Shown: one piece after another, positions 1 through 12,015 of the stretch
How positions within the stretch are numbered: position 1 is the first letter of the stretch
Layout of the letters: every line of letters starts with the position of its first letter
NCBI GenBank assembly: GCA_947685225.1
Contig: CANTUV010000015.1
Location: forward strand, 1,612,001-1,676,000
From: Garcia nutans
Taxonomy: Eukaryota > Streptophyta > Magnoliopsida > Malpighiales > Euphorbiaceae
Length of the DNA stretch: 64,000 nt
Direction of reading: 5' to 3'
Notes under the pieces: generated by a model
Told to the model about the DNA's origin: nothing
The model's input: only the letters and a program-made list of their open reading frames with translations
Database searches by the model: none
Position numbers and translations under genes: made by a program

Positions 1-1287
1 GATCCAGATTAATGCCAAGAAGATAGAAGGAATTTGGAGTCTAGCAAGATTGCTCCCAACTGTCTAAAGTTCCAACAAGAAATTTGTAGTGTGAGGGTTT
101 GTCCATTGTGTCACACCTGCTCCAATCTCAAAATGGCCTTCATTTAAACCCATGTCCCTCATAGACCCCATTTCAAGCCTATCAAAGACCTGTTGATCTC
201 TCTTGATAGGTAGAGTCTATTAGTGGAGATAGTTTGAATAAGCATGCATATGAGATAGACAATATTTAAACTCAAATGAGACCTTTAGACAAGTAATGTG
301 TATGTGCCTATCTGAAGTGCAACAATTCTTGCTTAAGTAGAAATGATTCCTGAGTTTAGAATGGTAACTAGAGTTGTCATGTTATAGATATATTAATTTG
401 GAAAATCAAGTCCTGAGGTACATTGACATTAATTTGGCAAAGCCAACATTTGATTTCAAAATTAAAATTCAAAAAATCAAAAAAAAGAAAAGAAAAGAGT
501 GTTTTGTCATACAAAGCCTTCAAGTTAAGGGAAGTATGTTGAACCTTGAATAACACATTGGGTAAAGGAAATGATTATTGGCAAGGTCATGAAGAAGCTA
601 TCAACTCACATGCTGAAATATAGTTCGAAATAGATGAATCCCTGACTCTGCTGCTTAAAGTCTTCACCACTCATGTTCTCAACATCTAGAAGATAAAAGC
701 CACAAATGCAAAGCTTTCTATCATTCCAATGCAAGACTTGAACGAGCATCAAAATGGAACCAATGAGAACATTTCTGCCGATCACCTCGGTCTATGAGTC
801 AATAAATCGCTGTAAGTATCATTCATGCATATCATGCATACATGAGCATATTACATAGCACTTTCTTGTCTTAATGAACAACAAACACCCTACGAATTAA
901 AGAATCTAAAGAAGATATTGAATCAAGGGGGCATGGAAAGCCCATTGCTTGAGAAAGCTCCAGTAAATTTGCAAAGAGAAGAAATACATGCTTATAACTA
1001 GATGGCAAAAACATCAATCAAAGTTTGCATGGATAAAATATTTGGTTTGAGCCTACACAGGGGGACAAAGTTTCTCCTTTTCATTTTTTTGAGTTTATAT
1101 ACCAAATATTTTTAAACTCACTTACAAATATTTTTCCACATAGGCGGGCAAGGAGAGGATGTAAGGTCCAATTAAAAATAGCTAAATCTTTGCAAAAAGG
1201 AAGAACAAAAGAATGGAACATTAGAACTCTCAAAAGAATAAAGATGCAAAAGACAAAAGACCAATCCAGCTAAAAGAGCTAAATCCA
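1..1287 (+). mobile_element. Non-coding 3' region of a Tat-like gypsy element
   Basis: No reading frame of note. The stretch 1-240 is clearly related to 26450-26690, and the text around 180-1000 is related to 3008-3720 and 26640-27310, so this is a dispersed family. In the best copy (22985-27314) the same sequence lies downstream of a gypsy gag, and here it is followed by tandem arrays, a polypurine tract and an LTR start. I therefore read it as the 3' untranslated part of the element. This copy is the most diverged of the three. Confidence 0.6.
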
Positions 1288-1610
1288 GGGTGAAGACCCG
1301 ATCGCAAAGAATGAAGATCCATTTTTCAAGGGTAAAGACCCGATCTTAAAGGATGAAGATCCATTTGCAAGGGTGAAGACCCGATCTCAAAGAATGAAGA
1401 TCCATTTTTCAAGGGTAAAGACCCGATCTTAAAGGATGAAGATCCATTTGCAAAGGTGAAGACCCGATCTCAAAGGATGAAGATCCATTTTTCAAGGGTA
1501 AAGACCCGATGTCAAAAGATGAAGATTCATTTTCAAGGATGAAGATCCATTTGTAAGGGTGAAGACCCAATCTCCAAGGATGAAGATCCATTTTGAGGGT
1601 GAAGAATCAC
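1288..1610 (+). repeat. Tandem array 1, about 41-42 bp units
   Basis: About 7.5 units. Each unit contains two short dyads, GGGTgaagACCC (with variants GGGTaaagACCC) followed by GGATgaagATCC. The stems are 4 bp with 4-nt loops, and the second dyad differs from the first by the same change on both arms. The array lies between the Tat-like tail and the polypurine tract, the position where Tat/Ogre-type elements are known to carry variable tandem repeats. Confidence 0.85.
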
Positions 1611-1672
1611 AATGCATAGAACAGCCGAAGCAGTCAGACTTCTCAACTGATAAAAGGTTAGTCAAATTTATT

Positions 1673-1745
1673 CTCGGGTCCAAGTACCCATTCTCGGGTC
1701 CAAGTACCCAAATCTAATCTAATCTCGGGTCCAAGTACCCAAATT
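1673..1745 (+). repeat. Tandem array 2, three units with GGGTccaagtACCC
   Basis: Three copies of a short unit built around a GGGT/ACCC dyad with a 6-nt loop, joining array 1 to array 3. The units clearly share ancestry with the larger array that follows. Confidence 0.75.
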
Positions 1746-1782
1746 AAATAAAAATCAATTCAAATCTCAAGTTAAAGTACCC

Positions 1783-2525
1783 AGGTTAGGATCGAGTATC
1801 CCAATCAAGTTCAGGATCGAGTATCCAAATCAAGTTAGGATCGAGTATCCCAATCAAATTTAGGATCGAGTATCCAAATCCGATTTAGGATCGAGTATCC
1901 AAATCCAGTTAGGATCGAGTATCCCAATCAAGTTTAGGATTGAGTATCCGAATCCAAGTTAGGATCGAGTATCCAAATCAAGTTAGGATCGAGTATCCCA
2001 ATCCAAGTTAGGATCGAGTATCCAAATCCAATTTAGGATCGAGTATCCCAATCCAATTTAGGATAGAGTATCCAAATCCAGTTAGGATCGAGTATCCCAA
2101 TCCAGTTTAGGATCGAGTATCCAAAGCTAATTTAGGATCGAGTATACAAATTCGATTTAGGATCAAGTATCCAAATCCAGTTTAGGATCGAGTATCCAAA
2201 TCCAGTTAGGATCGAGCATCCAAATCCAATTTAGGATTAAGTATCCAAATCCAGTTTAGGATCGGGTATCCAAATCCGATTTAAGATCGAGAATCCAAAT
2301 CCAGTTAGGATCGAGTATCCCAATCAAGTTTAGGATCGAGTATCCAAATTCAAGTTAGGATCGAGTATCCAAATCAAGTTAGGATCGAGTATCCCAATCC
2401 AATTTAGGGTTGAGTATCCAAATCCAATTTAGGATCGAGTATCCAAATCCAGTTTAGGATCGAGTATCCAAATTCGATTTATGATCGAGTATCCAAGTCT
2501 AGTTTAGGATCGAGTGTCCAAATCT
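1783..2525 (+). repeat. Tandem array 3, about 24 bp units, about 30 copies
   Basis: The core of each unit is GGATcgagtATCC followed by an A-rich spacer. The loop varies (cgagt, tgagt, agagt, caagt, cgggt), while the GGAT and ATCC arms are kept in most units. A few units have a broken or wobble arm, for example GGAT with GTCC near 2508. Relative to arrays 2 and 4, whose arms are GGGT/ACCC, both arms changed together. Confidence 0.9.
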
Positions 2526-2604
2526 CTCGAGTCCAGAACCCAAAACCTCAAAAATTAAGTCTTATTGCTTTTCACTCTCTTTCACTAAGGTTTCAGATCA
2601 TTCA

Positions 2605-3007
2605 AGCAGGGGGCAAACTGTAGACCCTTAATTTTGACCCAATCCGGTTCAATATGTTTTATTTAGTCCATAATGATTTTTGTTGTCCAATTGGTCCAAA
2701 ATAATTTTAATTAAATAATTTTTGCCTTATTATCTAATTTTTATCAATAAAAAGTAAAAATAAACAAATAAAAAAAAATAAAAATCGGAGTCGAAAAAAT
2801 CGACAACAAAAAAATAACACATTAAGGGGTTGGGGATTCCTTAGGAATAGAGTCATCCACCCCTTTCTTTTTTCCCGGCCCGTTCGGGTGGCGACTCCAT
2901 TTTCTCTGGACTTAGGTTCATGTTCTCTAAGGCCCCGAGCCTAAACAGTACTGAAGTCGCAAAAACCATTCCACCGGGAGTGGGGGCTAAAATCCCGCTC
3001 ACATAGT
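2605..3007 (+). mobile_element. Polypurine tract and LTR fragment of a Tat-like element
   Basis: A purine-rich run (GCAGGGGGCAAAC, 2606-2618) directly precedes TGTAGACCC at 2619, the same LTR start seen at 53004. TGGCGACTCC at 2889-2898 resembles the primer-binding start of Tat/Ogre-type elements, so the LTR proper may end near 2888. The stretch 2889-3007 would then be leader. It joins abruptly to another copy of the Tat-like tail at 3008, so this is a rearranged junction and no target-site duplication can be assigned. Confidence 0.55.
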
Positions 3008-4189
3008 GTCTATTAGTGGAGATGGTTTGAATAAGTATGTATATGAGTTAGACAATATTTGAACTCAATAAGACCTTTGGCCAAGTAATGTCTATGTGGT
3101 TATCTGAATTACAACAACTCTTGCTCAAATAGAATTAATTCCTAAGTTTAGTATGAGGTTATTGTGTTATAGATATGTTAATTTGGAAAGTCGAGTCCTG
3201 AGGTACAATAACACTGATTTGACAAAGATAAAATATGATTAAAAAATATTTTTATCTTATGAGCCTCCAAGTTTAGGGAAGTGTGTTGAACTGTCGAACC
3301 TCAAAGGATAAAAGTGGGCTAATGAAAGGATCACTTGCAAGGTTATGAAGAAGTCGCCAATCAAATGTGTTGAAATGGATGTTTCTTGTGTCTCTAACTA
3401 TGCTGCTTGGGCCTCCATTACTCATGTTTCTAATATTTTAGAAATAAAGCCATAGATGTAAAGGCTTTTGTTGTTCTGATACAAGACATGAATGAGCATC
3501 TAGAATTAATTAATGGGAATGCTTCAATTGATCACATTATTATGTGAATTAATGGAACCATAGTATGTATCATCCATGCATATCATGCATACATGAGCAT
3601 ATCACACTACATTTTGTTATCTTGTGTTGTCAATTCTTTGAATAGATAACACCCTGTGAAGTAAACAAGCAAAAGCAAATATGGAATCAGGGGGCATGGA
3701 AGGCCCATCGCTTGAGAAGATCTAGTCACTTTACAGAAATGAAGATGCATGCTTGTGCAAGAAACAAAATAAAATGCAAACATCAATCAAAGCCCACACT
3801 CTCAAATGAAAAAAGGTTAGTCTAGCTAGAAGAGCTGAAGTTAATCCATTGAAGGATGGAACAAGTGGCTAAAAGAAAGCCCACACTCTAAACTAACAGA
3901 AGGTCAGTGCAGCTAGAAGTGTTGATGTCAATCTATTAAAGAATGGAACAGGTGGCTAGAAGAAAAGCTCATATTCCTAAATGACAGAAGGTCAATCCAG
4001 CTAGAAGTGCTAAAGTCAATCCATTAAAGGATGGAATAGGTGGCTAGAGGAAAGCCCGTATTCCCAAAAGAAAGAAGGTCAATCCAGGCAGAAGAGCTGA
4101 AGTCAATCCATTGAAGAATGGAACTAAGAGGCTAGAAGAAAGCCGTAATTCTCAAGTGACAAAAAGTCAACCAAGCTAGAAGAGCTTAA
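3008..4189 (+). mobile_element. Second copy of the Tat-like non-coding tail
   Basis: Closely matches 26666-27314 up to about 3654, then continues with its own repeats. Several units of about 120 bp between 3780 and 4190 repeat a 'ccagctagaag...' motif. No coding frame is seen. The TA-rich point at about 3650 is where the Tekay-type element sits in the other copy. Confidence 0.6.
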
Positions 4190-4760
4190 GTCTTGGGTCG
4201 AGCATCATAATCTAGTCTTGGGTAGAGAATCCTAATCAGCCTTGGGAAAAAACCCTAATCCAATTTTTGGTCAAAAAACTAAACCAACCTCGGGTCCAGA
4301 ATCAAAATTCAAACTCGGGTTTAAAACCCAAATCAAATTTAATTTCGGGTCGAGCACCCTAATCTAGTTTTGGGTCTAGCACCCTAATCCAATCTTGGAT
4401 TGACAACTCTAATCCAGTCTCAGATCGAGAACTCTAATATAGTTTTAGGTTAAGAACCCTAATATAGTCTTTAGTCGAGTACCCTACTCCAGTTTCGGGT
4501 CAAGCATCCTAATCCAGTCTTGGGTTGAGAACCCTAATACAGTCTTGGGTCGAGAACCCTAATCTAGTTTTTGGTTGAGAAACCAAAATTTGGCATTGGG
4601 TCTAAGATCCAAAACCAGTCTCAGGTCGAGAACCTAAGTCCAGTCTCGGGCCGAGAAGCCAAATCCAATTTTGGATTGAGTACCCAAATTAAATCTAATA
4701 TCGGGTCGAGTACCCAAATTAAATTCAATTTCAGGTCGAGCACCCTAATCTAGTTTTTAA
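4190..4760 (+). repeat. Tandem array 4, 24-25 bp units, about 23 copies
   Basis: Units are built on GGGTcgagNACCC plus 'taatc' or 'aaatc' spacers. Individual units have altered but still paired arms: an 8-bp stem with loop gaga at 4569-4588, AGGTcgagaACCT at 4623-4635 and GGCcgagaaGCC at 4649-4660. The corresponding array in the second duplicate is 35549-35985. Many units also contain ACCCTAAT, which resembles a plant telo-box but is better explained by the repeat itself. Confidence 0.88.
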
Positions 4761-5132
4761 TATGTGTGTTGAATATATGGCATTAAAATAAGTGTGAAAG
4801 AATATATCAAAAGATCTTGGGTAAGTTATAAAAGTGTTTAAGTTGACAATAACTCACCTAAGCAATTAATCAAGATAAACAATATGTATAAATATATATT
4901 AGTTTAGTATTTGTTCTATGAGGTGTCTAGTGGCCTTAAGCCTATCTAGACCCTAAGACCATCATAGTTCTAGAAATAGAGTGTAATAGAGGTGGTATGA
5001 GATCCAGGTTAGAAAGGTATCAGAATAAGTAGTGAATTAAAATAAGTTTAAGGATTAGGAATAGAAGAAACTATGATGCATAAGATTCCTTATTGTCTTT
5101 CTTCTGTATTTCTCATTAGATGTTGTTATGTG
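4761..5132. other. Intergenic, duplicated at 35986-36358
   Basis: AT-rich sequence with no gene or element end that I recognise. It is nearly identical in the second duplicate, which places it inside the segmental duplication. Confidence 0.6.
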
Positions 5133-8100
5133 TGTAACACCCTCTAACAATCCTCTCAGAGAATTGTTAGAAGACGCCACTCAATACACAAAACCGTTCT
5201 AAAATAAACCAATATCCATGTCCCTATAATCTTTATAACAATCCGACTAAAAATTTCTGTTGAGTTTTCTCTGCAATAATCACTGCTCCAAAATTTAAAC
5301 AATTAACAGAACTTGCAAAAAACCACTTCAAAATACCATTCAATCACTCTCAACTCCAATAACTCCAATAAAACCAATATCAATCACGAACCAATATAAA
5401 TATTAATCTTTTCTATTTTAACAATATAATAAAATAATCTTTATTTCAATTAATTCTAATATATATCACAAGTTAAATTTAAGTCTCAATGAAATTAATT
5501 TTAAAAATAATATAAGTATATATATATATCCAAGTTTATTGCTTTTTGTTCAATCACTTTCTATTACACTTATTTGTTTATTTAATTTTCTTTTTGATTT
5601 ACAATACATATTTTCATAAGGTTATTTATCATAGACAATTCTTTCAATTTCACTTGTCATGTATATTAAATATACATATTTTAGGATAATTTGACAAACT
5701 CTGTTCTTATATTAATTTTTAACTTTTCAACACACACTTCCCATTATATAATTCTACCTTCTAAATCTCATGTTTCACATTTTACTTATTGTAATCAAGT
5801 TCTATATAGAAACTCCAATTTTTCTTTAATAGCTCTTTCCAGCTTTATGAATTCCACCAATTATTAACTTCATTCCAAATGTGTATATTCTATGAATACA
5901 CTATGTATATCCTATGTATATACATATTCTACAATTTATACATTTCCACTAAAAACTCTATCATTTTCTTATTAACTCTCTTTATATAATAAACCGACTC
6001 TTTAAATATCATTTTCGTCAATTCCAATGGCACCATAACTTACTTTAACTTAATTGTCGGTAGGTTTTCCTTGCTTATACAAACTTCTTTCCCTCCAACT
6101 ATTAACAATCAATATAATTTAACTTACTAAACATTTCCATATACAATTTACAAATTATCCTAATTCTCCAAATGGTGTGGCTATCAAGTATACAATAGGT
6201 ATACAGTTTGTATATCTAAGCATTATTTACAAATTTTAACCATTACAACTTATTTGATTCCTTCATTTCACCTTTCCTTATTTTTTATTAACTCCCTTCC
6301 AAACTATTTCATGTCATTTATCGATCGATCGATCATTTTATCAATTACCCCACCTTTATTTTTAGGTTTACTTACTTCCTCAAGAATGTTATAATAATTT
6401 ACTAATCATATACAATTAATATTTGCTCATTTTCTAATTAGACTCTCATTTAAATGTTCAAATACATTTATTAACAAATTTCCTCAAGTCTTTTTCTCTC
6501 TCTAAGTTGTTACTATCCAATGGATTAAAATCCTTTATCAATTTCCTTATAAACAACTTTTCATCAACAATATACATTTTTCATGATTTAATCTACAATA
6601 CACTACTAATTACACTCAACTGATCAAAAGAATTATGTCCAACATTAAAAGAAAAAAAAAACTATTGAATTCAAACATAAACCTCCACATGCAAACGAAT
6701 TAAACATAATTCAATACACTTACACTATCTTCAATTAAGCTTAATACTAATCTTTTTCCTCCTCAACATTGATTTTACCACTAAAATTCTCCTTTACCTA
6801 TAATTTTCTTTTTTTCTTTATCTTCACAAACACTTAAATATGTTTAACAATATAATTTGACAAATTCTATCACAATTGATTCTACAAATAATTTATTTAA
6901 ACTAAGATCATCAAGTATACTTCAAATAAATATTTAGCTCCATAAACATTTTTCTTACATAATCATTTAAATCAACATTTCAATAACTTCAAATTAACTT
7001 TTTAACCATATTCATCAAGAATAAGGTTTTTCTTTCCTATTTATCAAATCTCTCATAACCCAACAATTCAACATATCATCAATTCAAAGATTCCTTTAGA
7101 CATGATTTTAAATTTGATGCCTAAAAAAATACACTGCCAAATATCACAAGTATTATCATACTTACAAGATATAAAATTCCATAATCCTAAAATCTTCCAA
7201 AACCCTGAACTTTCCCAAAACCTTAATTTCTTTCATAACCTTAAATCAACACATAATTGTCCCAATACTTGGTTTAAGCATAATTTCAATTAAAAACCAA
7301 TAAATACACACTTTATATATTACAATAATAATTTTACTTTCAAAGAATTAAAGTTTCACAATTACCTTCTTACAAATCATTCAATATACATTTTCTTCCC
7401 AATAACTTTAGTTTTTCAAATCACAAGATTCTTTAATTACACAAAATCAAAATCAATTCAAGTAATAGCAAAAGAAGTGATATACAAGCACTAACCTCAT
7501 TAAATTAGCTCTTCCTTCACTCTTCCACTCAATACTGTAGTTTAATGATGATTTTCTTGAAGATTCATGCTTGAAGTAACTAATTTCCACCAAAAATATG
7601 ATTTTTTCTTCTAAATTGCCATAGTTTCTAAGTAAAAGAATGGAGGAAGAAGAAGTAAGGAGAAGATGGTGGTGATGGAGATGATGGGTATGGGTTGGAG
7701 AAGGAAAAAGGAAAAGTAAAAGTCAATTTGACTTCTTTCTCTCTTTCTCTCTTTTAATATTTAGGGTTTTTATAATTTGTGATGCCCGCACTAAAACTTT
7801 GGTATACCTATTTTCTTTAATTATTTCCTAACTTTAATTTTGTAAAATCTTAAAAGTAATTACTTTAACTATTTTAAAGCCACATTTTCCACATTTCATA
7901 TTCTAATTGTAGTAAAATTTTATTTGAGGGCCATAAGGGCATTTCCATAATTTCTTGCCCTTTTAAAAATCATTGCTAGAAATACATATTAAATCCATAG
8001 TTAAATTTTATTTTTCACTTTTTAGAGCTTAATCAATCTTATTTCTACTAATTCTAAATACTCAAAGCTCATATAGTATCATAATCAGTCTGATATATAT

Positions 8101-8262
8101 CTGCATATACACTTAATGTAGAAAATCAGTACTTTAAATTTTTTAAATACTACAATGTATTTTAATTCTAAGCTATATATTGTGTGGTCTTGCCCGAGCA
8201 TTAATCTAGCTTATTAAAAATATAGAGTCAAAATGCTCATTTGGGTCCTAACTCACATGACA
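5133..8262 (-). mobile_element. Minus-strand gypsy LTR, solo or 3' LTR
   Basis: Read on the minus strand this block ends in GGGTGTTACA, the same 3' end as the Tekay LTR at 57211-57220. It also contains the 'aagggcatttcc'-type and pyrimidine-rich leader segments that occur in that LTR. No primer-binding site follows the end, so it is a 3' or solo LTR. The opposite end is tentatively TGTCATG at 8262, but I find no target-site duplication, so that boundary is a guess. Compared with the second copy it lacks about 1.24 kb near 5407. Confidence 0.5.
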
Positions 8263-10285
8263 CCACTGCATACGGTCTTCGCTCAATTTGGTAAGTACAT
8301 GTTTGAAAATGATATCTTTGTTTTAAAAAAAGATTTACTCTCCTTTTATTTTAAAAATAAGAGATGGCGTTGATTCACATATATAGAGGAGCATTAGCTC
8401 ATCCTTTATGGGCATGGCTAAGCACAAATTCTCAAAATTAATTAATTCAAACAAATAATGACAAATAAAAAATTAAATTAACTTAAGCAAAATAAGATTA
8501 AAATAAAGGAATTTAATTAAAAATAATTAGTAATTAAAGAAAACCAAATTTGTGGCTTTTAATGGGCTCGCTACTTGGAGTGCAATTTCATGTATACCTA
8601 TTTATCTTGTTTGTATAAGAGTCAAAGTCATAAGTAGTTCGTGTTTCTAATTGCAAAGGGCAAGGTTTAACTATTGTTTGGTTATGTTACCGAATTAAAA
8701 GAGATTGAGTTAGAAAATTTACCTCTGAAGATTTTTTTTATTGACTTGAAGTTTGAAGTGTTTTTTCACTTCTTAATGCAGCATTGAGCTTGATGGAATT
8801 TTTTGACTTATTATGAAGAAAAAAAATTTATGGAGCACAATTTAATTAGAAAAATTATTTTATAAAACTAATTTTTTGATGGAAAATTGAAAAAAAAAAT
8901 AATTTTGGCCTAATGTTTGTAAAATTTTCGGATTTTTTTGAACAAATTTTGGGAGCAATTGGGTAAAAATTTTTAGACCTTTTTTTTTTCTAAAAAAGAA
9001 ACCACTATTTATAGTGGAAAACTTAGGAAAAAAATCTGACTATAAAGGCACTTAGGCCGAGGAGCTGACAACACTGCCGTGGTTAACCACGCGCTGTTTC
9101 AACCTTTTTTGCTTTTGTGGAACTGTTTAACCTTCGATTCATATGATTCTAGTTGCATAATATCCTTCATCCCCTAGGCTTTCATTTAGAGGCAAAATTA
9201 AGGATTTTTCCTCAAGTTTAAAATTGGAGGTTCGCGATGATCGCTTTAAGGTTTTTGGGCCCTTTCAGACTCCCATTTGTGTGATTCTAATTTTACTGGA
9301 ATCATGATCATATGCACATTAATTTAAGTGCAAGATTAGGAGTTCACACTCATATATGGACCAAATGCAAGTAAGCTCATTATCCTTAAAAGGTAAAGGA
9401 TTGACCCTTTGGGATTTGGGCTAATATACAAAAGAACACTCTAATTTTAGTGGAAGGCTTGCTAAGGTTTAGGGGCTACATGATGCTTCGGTTCAGAAAG
9501 GGGTCTTAAAGGAGAGGGTCGTTAACCATTGGTCTATACAACACCAATAACTGGGATGGATATTAGTGGTAGCTCGCATGGCACCTCAAGGTTGAAAAAT
9601 GATCCAAGTTTAGTGACAAGCACAAAGCCCCATATTAAGGCTAAATAGTAATGATTTTGAATGCTATCAATATTTTACGAAGTGCAATACTTCTCACCAG
9701 TGAAGTAGCTACCATGAGCAGGTTAAATGGAGTTACCATTCAGTGTTGAGAGGGGATGGACATTGGATCGATTTAGTATATGAGCCTCTATGAAGAGGGT
9801 CGATCGAGTTTCTCAAAGATTTGGACTTTGATGATGATAATCTACTTAGTTATAGTCAAGTGACCAAACTGTGATTTTCTTAAGTGCTTGTCAAAAGGAC
9901 CAATACATCTAATTTAAGTTTATAAAGACAAAAGATAAATGTTAGTCACGAAATACTAGGAATAGTATAAAAAAATGCATAACAAAATAATAACATAAGA
10001 TTAGATAAAGGAAAAGGATTAGTACAATTTACAAAAGGGTCAAGCTTCCTAAATCATGAATAAACCTATTAGTTAAACAATTTGATAAAAGATTAAGTAT
10101 GTTATTATCCCATATGAAAAACATCATCCAATTAAAGATACTTGGAAAGATCAAAACAACTTATTAAAATGAATAAAACATGAACTTAAATAGAAAAGAG
10201 GAGTTTGATTTAGATTTTTAACCTCAGAACTCACCAAACTTATTATAGAATCAATTTAGACAAAATTTCACTTTTGAAAACATCA
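8263..10285. other. AT-rich intergenic DNA, duplicated at 40706-42720
   Basis: I see no credible coding frame. It contains scattered retroelement-like phrases but no recognisable element end. A 14-bp perfect palindrome, CGTGGTTAACCACG, occurs near 9081 and is broken by substitution in the second copy, which argues against a conserved function. Confidence 0.5.
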
Positions 10286-10747
10286 TGTGAGCTTTGTGAC
10301 TCTGTTACTAAGTCTATAATTAAAGAGCCCAAGATTGAAGTTGCCAAAGTTGTGCATTTTATACCAAAACGGTGCGTTTTATGCTAGGGTTATTTTTAGG
10401 TTTGGTATAAATACCAAACTGTAACCGTGTTTGTTTAAGTTTTTCTCTCTACCGTTTCTCTCATCTTCTTCTCTCTGCTAGGGTTTGTGATCTCGAAAAG
10501 GGTTCTTTCTTTTCTGTGTAATCTCTTGATAATTTCAATCTTGTATTTGTAAGAGTTGAGAGTTGAGAGTTTCTGTTTTGAAGTTTGTAAAACAGTGTTG
10601 ATCGATTTTGAGTTATAGTGAAAGGCTGAGGAATCTCTCCTCCTTGGATGTAGTCCTACTGTGTGTAGGATGAACCAAGTAAATACTGGTGTTCTGTTTG
10701 TATGATTCGTTATTTTCTTTCTGTTTAATCTGTCTAGATCTATAACA
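10286..10747 (+). repeat. Copia 5' LTR
   Basis: Starts TGTGAG and ends ATAACA. The TATA box (TATAAATA, 10407-10414) sits in the centre of a 20-bp palindrome at 10400-10419. The LTR carries two copies of a 7-bp 'gagagtt' step near 10555-10575 where the 3' LTR has one. Confidence 0.95.
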
Positions 10748-10749
10748 TT

Positions 10750-10761
10750 TGGTATCAAAGC
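10750..10761 (+). other. Copia primer-binding site
   Basis: TGGTATCAAAGC lies 2 nt downstream of the 5' LTR. It differs by one base from TGGTATCAGAGC, the complement of the plant initiator methionine tRNA 3' end that most copia elements use. Confidence 0.88.
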
Positions 10762-11109
10762 TCGTGATGATCTCGACAAATCAGGTTGTAATATTCCTTG
10801 TCTTTGTTTTACTTTTGTTCTTTGGGGTTTTCTTGTTTGATTTGTTCAGATCAGTTCTTATCTTGCTCGATCTGTTCAGATCGTCTCCTTTTCTCACTAA
10901 GATCTGTTCAGATTGGTCCTCATTCTGTTTGATCTGTTTAGATTTGTTCTTCTCCTGTTAAGATCTGACAAGTTCTGTTTATTTTTTAGATTATTCTTTT
11001 GTTTTTTCTTCACGATCTGGTACTGTGATTGTATTCGTGTTTTGCAGGATAGACAGAAAAACAAAAAGGATAAGATCTGCTTAAAGAAACCCTAGATCGG
11101 AGAAACAAA

Positions 11110-12015
11110 ATGTCCATCGCCAAAATTAAAGTCGAAAAATTCGACGGTAAAGGAGATTTCACAATCTGGAAAGAAAAAATGACTGCAATGCTCGTACAAC
11201 AGAAGTGCAAAAGAGCACTTGATGGTCCAGAAGCTCTACCTGCAACATTGACAGACTTGGAGAAATAAGATTTGATGGATCTTGCGTACAGCACCATCAT
11301 TCTGAATCTTTCCGATGTTGTTCTTTGGAAAGTAAGGGGTAATGACTCTGCTCCTAAACTCTGGCATAAATTGAATGAACTATACACTGTTAAGTCTGTC
11401 TCTAAAATTGCTTACTTGAAAGAAAAATTGTTTAGCTTTAAAATGGATCCTACAGAGTCTGTTGATGATAATTGTGATGATTTTCAAAAGTTAGTATTAG
11501 AACTTGCTGATGTTGGTGAGGATCTGAGTAATGAAAATCAGTCAATTATTCTGCTTAATTCTATCCATGAAAGCTATCAGAATGTTAATGATGCACTTAA
11601 ATATGGTAGGGATAGATTAGAAACAGATGACATTATAAATGCATTAAGACTTAGAGAAATGGAAGTTAAGTCTGTAAGTAAGCAAACTGGAAATGCTGAG
11701 GGTCTGTTTGTTAAAGGTAATAAAAGTAAAATTAAAAGGAAAAGAAATAAGAATAAAAACAGTGAGAGTAATCAACAGTACCAGTCAAATAGGTCATCTC
11801 ATAATGATAAAACTAGTAATCAGAACACTATTGCCACAAATAAAGCTGAGAGAATATGTTATTACTGTAAGAAAAAGGGTCACATTAGGAGGTTCTGTAG
11901 GGAAAGACTTAAGAAACTAGAACAAAACAATGAGTCTGGAGCTACTAATTCATCAACTCAGGTTGATGATATAGAGGCTCTAACTATCACTTCCAACAGA
12001 GATGCTGAAGTTTAG
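11110..12015 (+). pseudogene. gag: Copia gag, interrupted
   Basis: Encodes the capsid/nucleocapsid part of the copia polyprotein, which packages element RNA in the cytoplasm. The frame opens at ATG 11110 with the Tork-type N-terminus (FDGKGDF...W). It is broken by TAA at 11266-11268 and reads on to the UBN2-like capsid region. A CCHC zinc knuckle (CYYCKKKGHIRRFC) is at 11857-11898. A lysine-rich stretch precedes the knuckle. The frame ends at a TAG at 12013-12015, exactly where the protease should begin. A short deletion between similar neighbouring octamers would explain both that stop and the following frame change. Confidence 0.9.

Noticed and set aside
1288..2525. Regularly spaced short repeats resembling a CRISPR array
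   Set aside because: Units are contiguous with no unique spacers, in a plant retroelement context.
5126..8267. 5-bp target duplication for the minus-strand LTR
   Set aside because: The flanks of the proposed ends do not match in either duplicate; ends remain unresolved.
9081..9096. Perfect palindrome CGTGGTTAACCACG
   Set aside because: Broken by a substitution in the second duplicate, so no evidence of maintenance.
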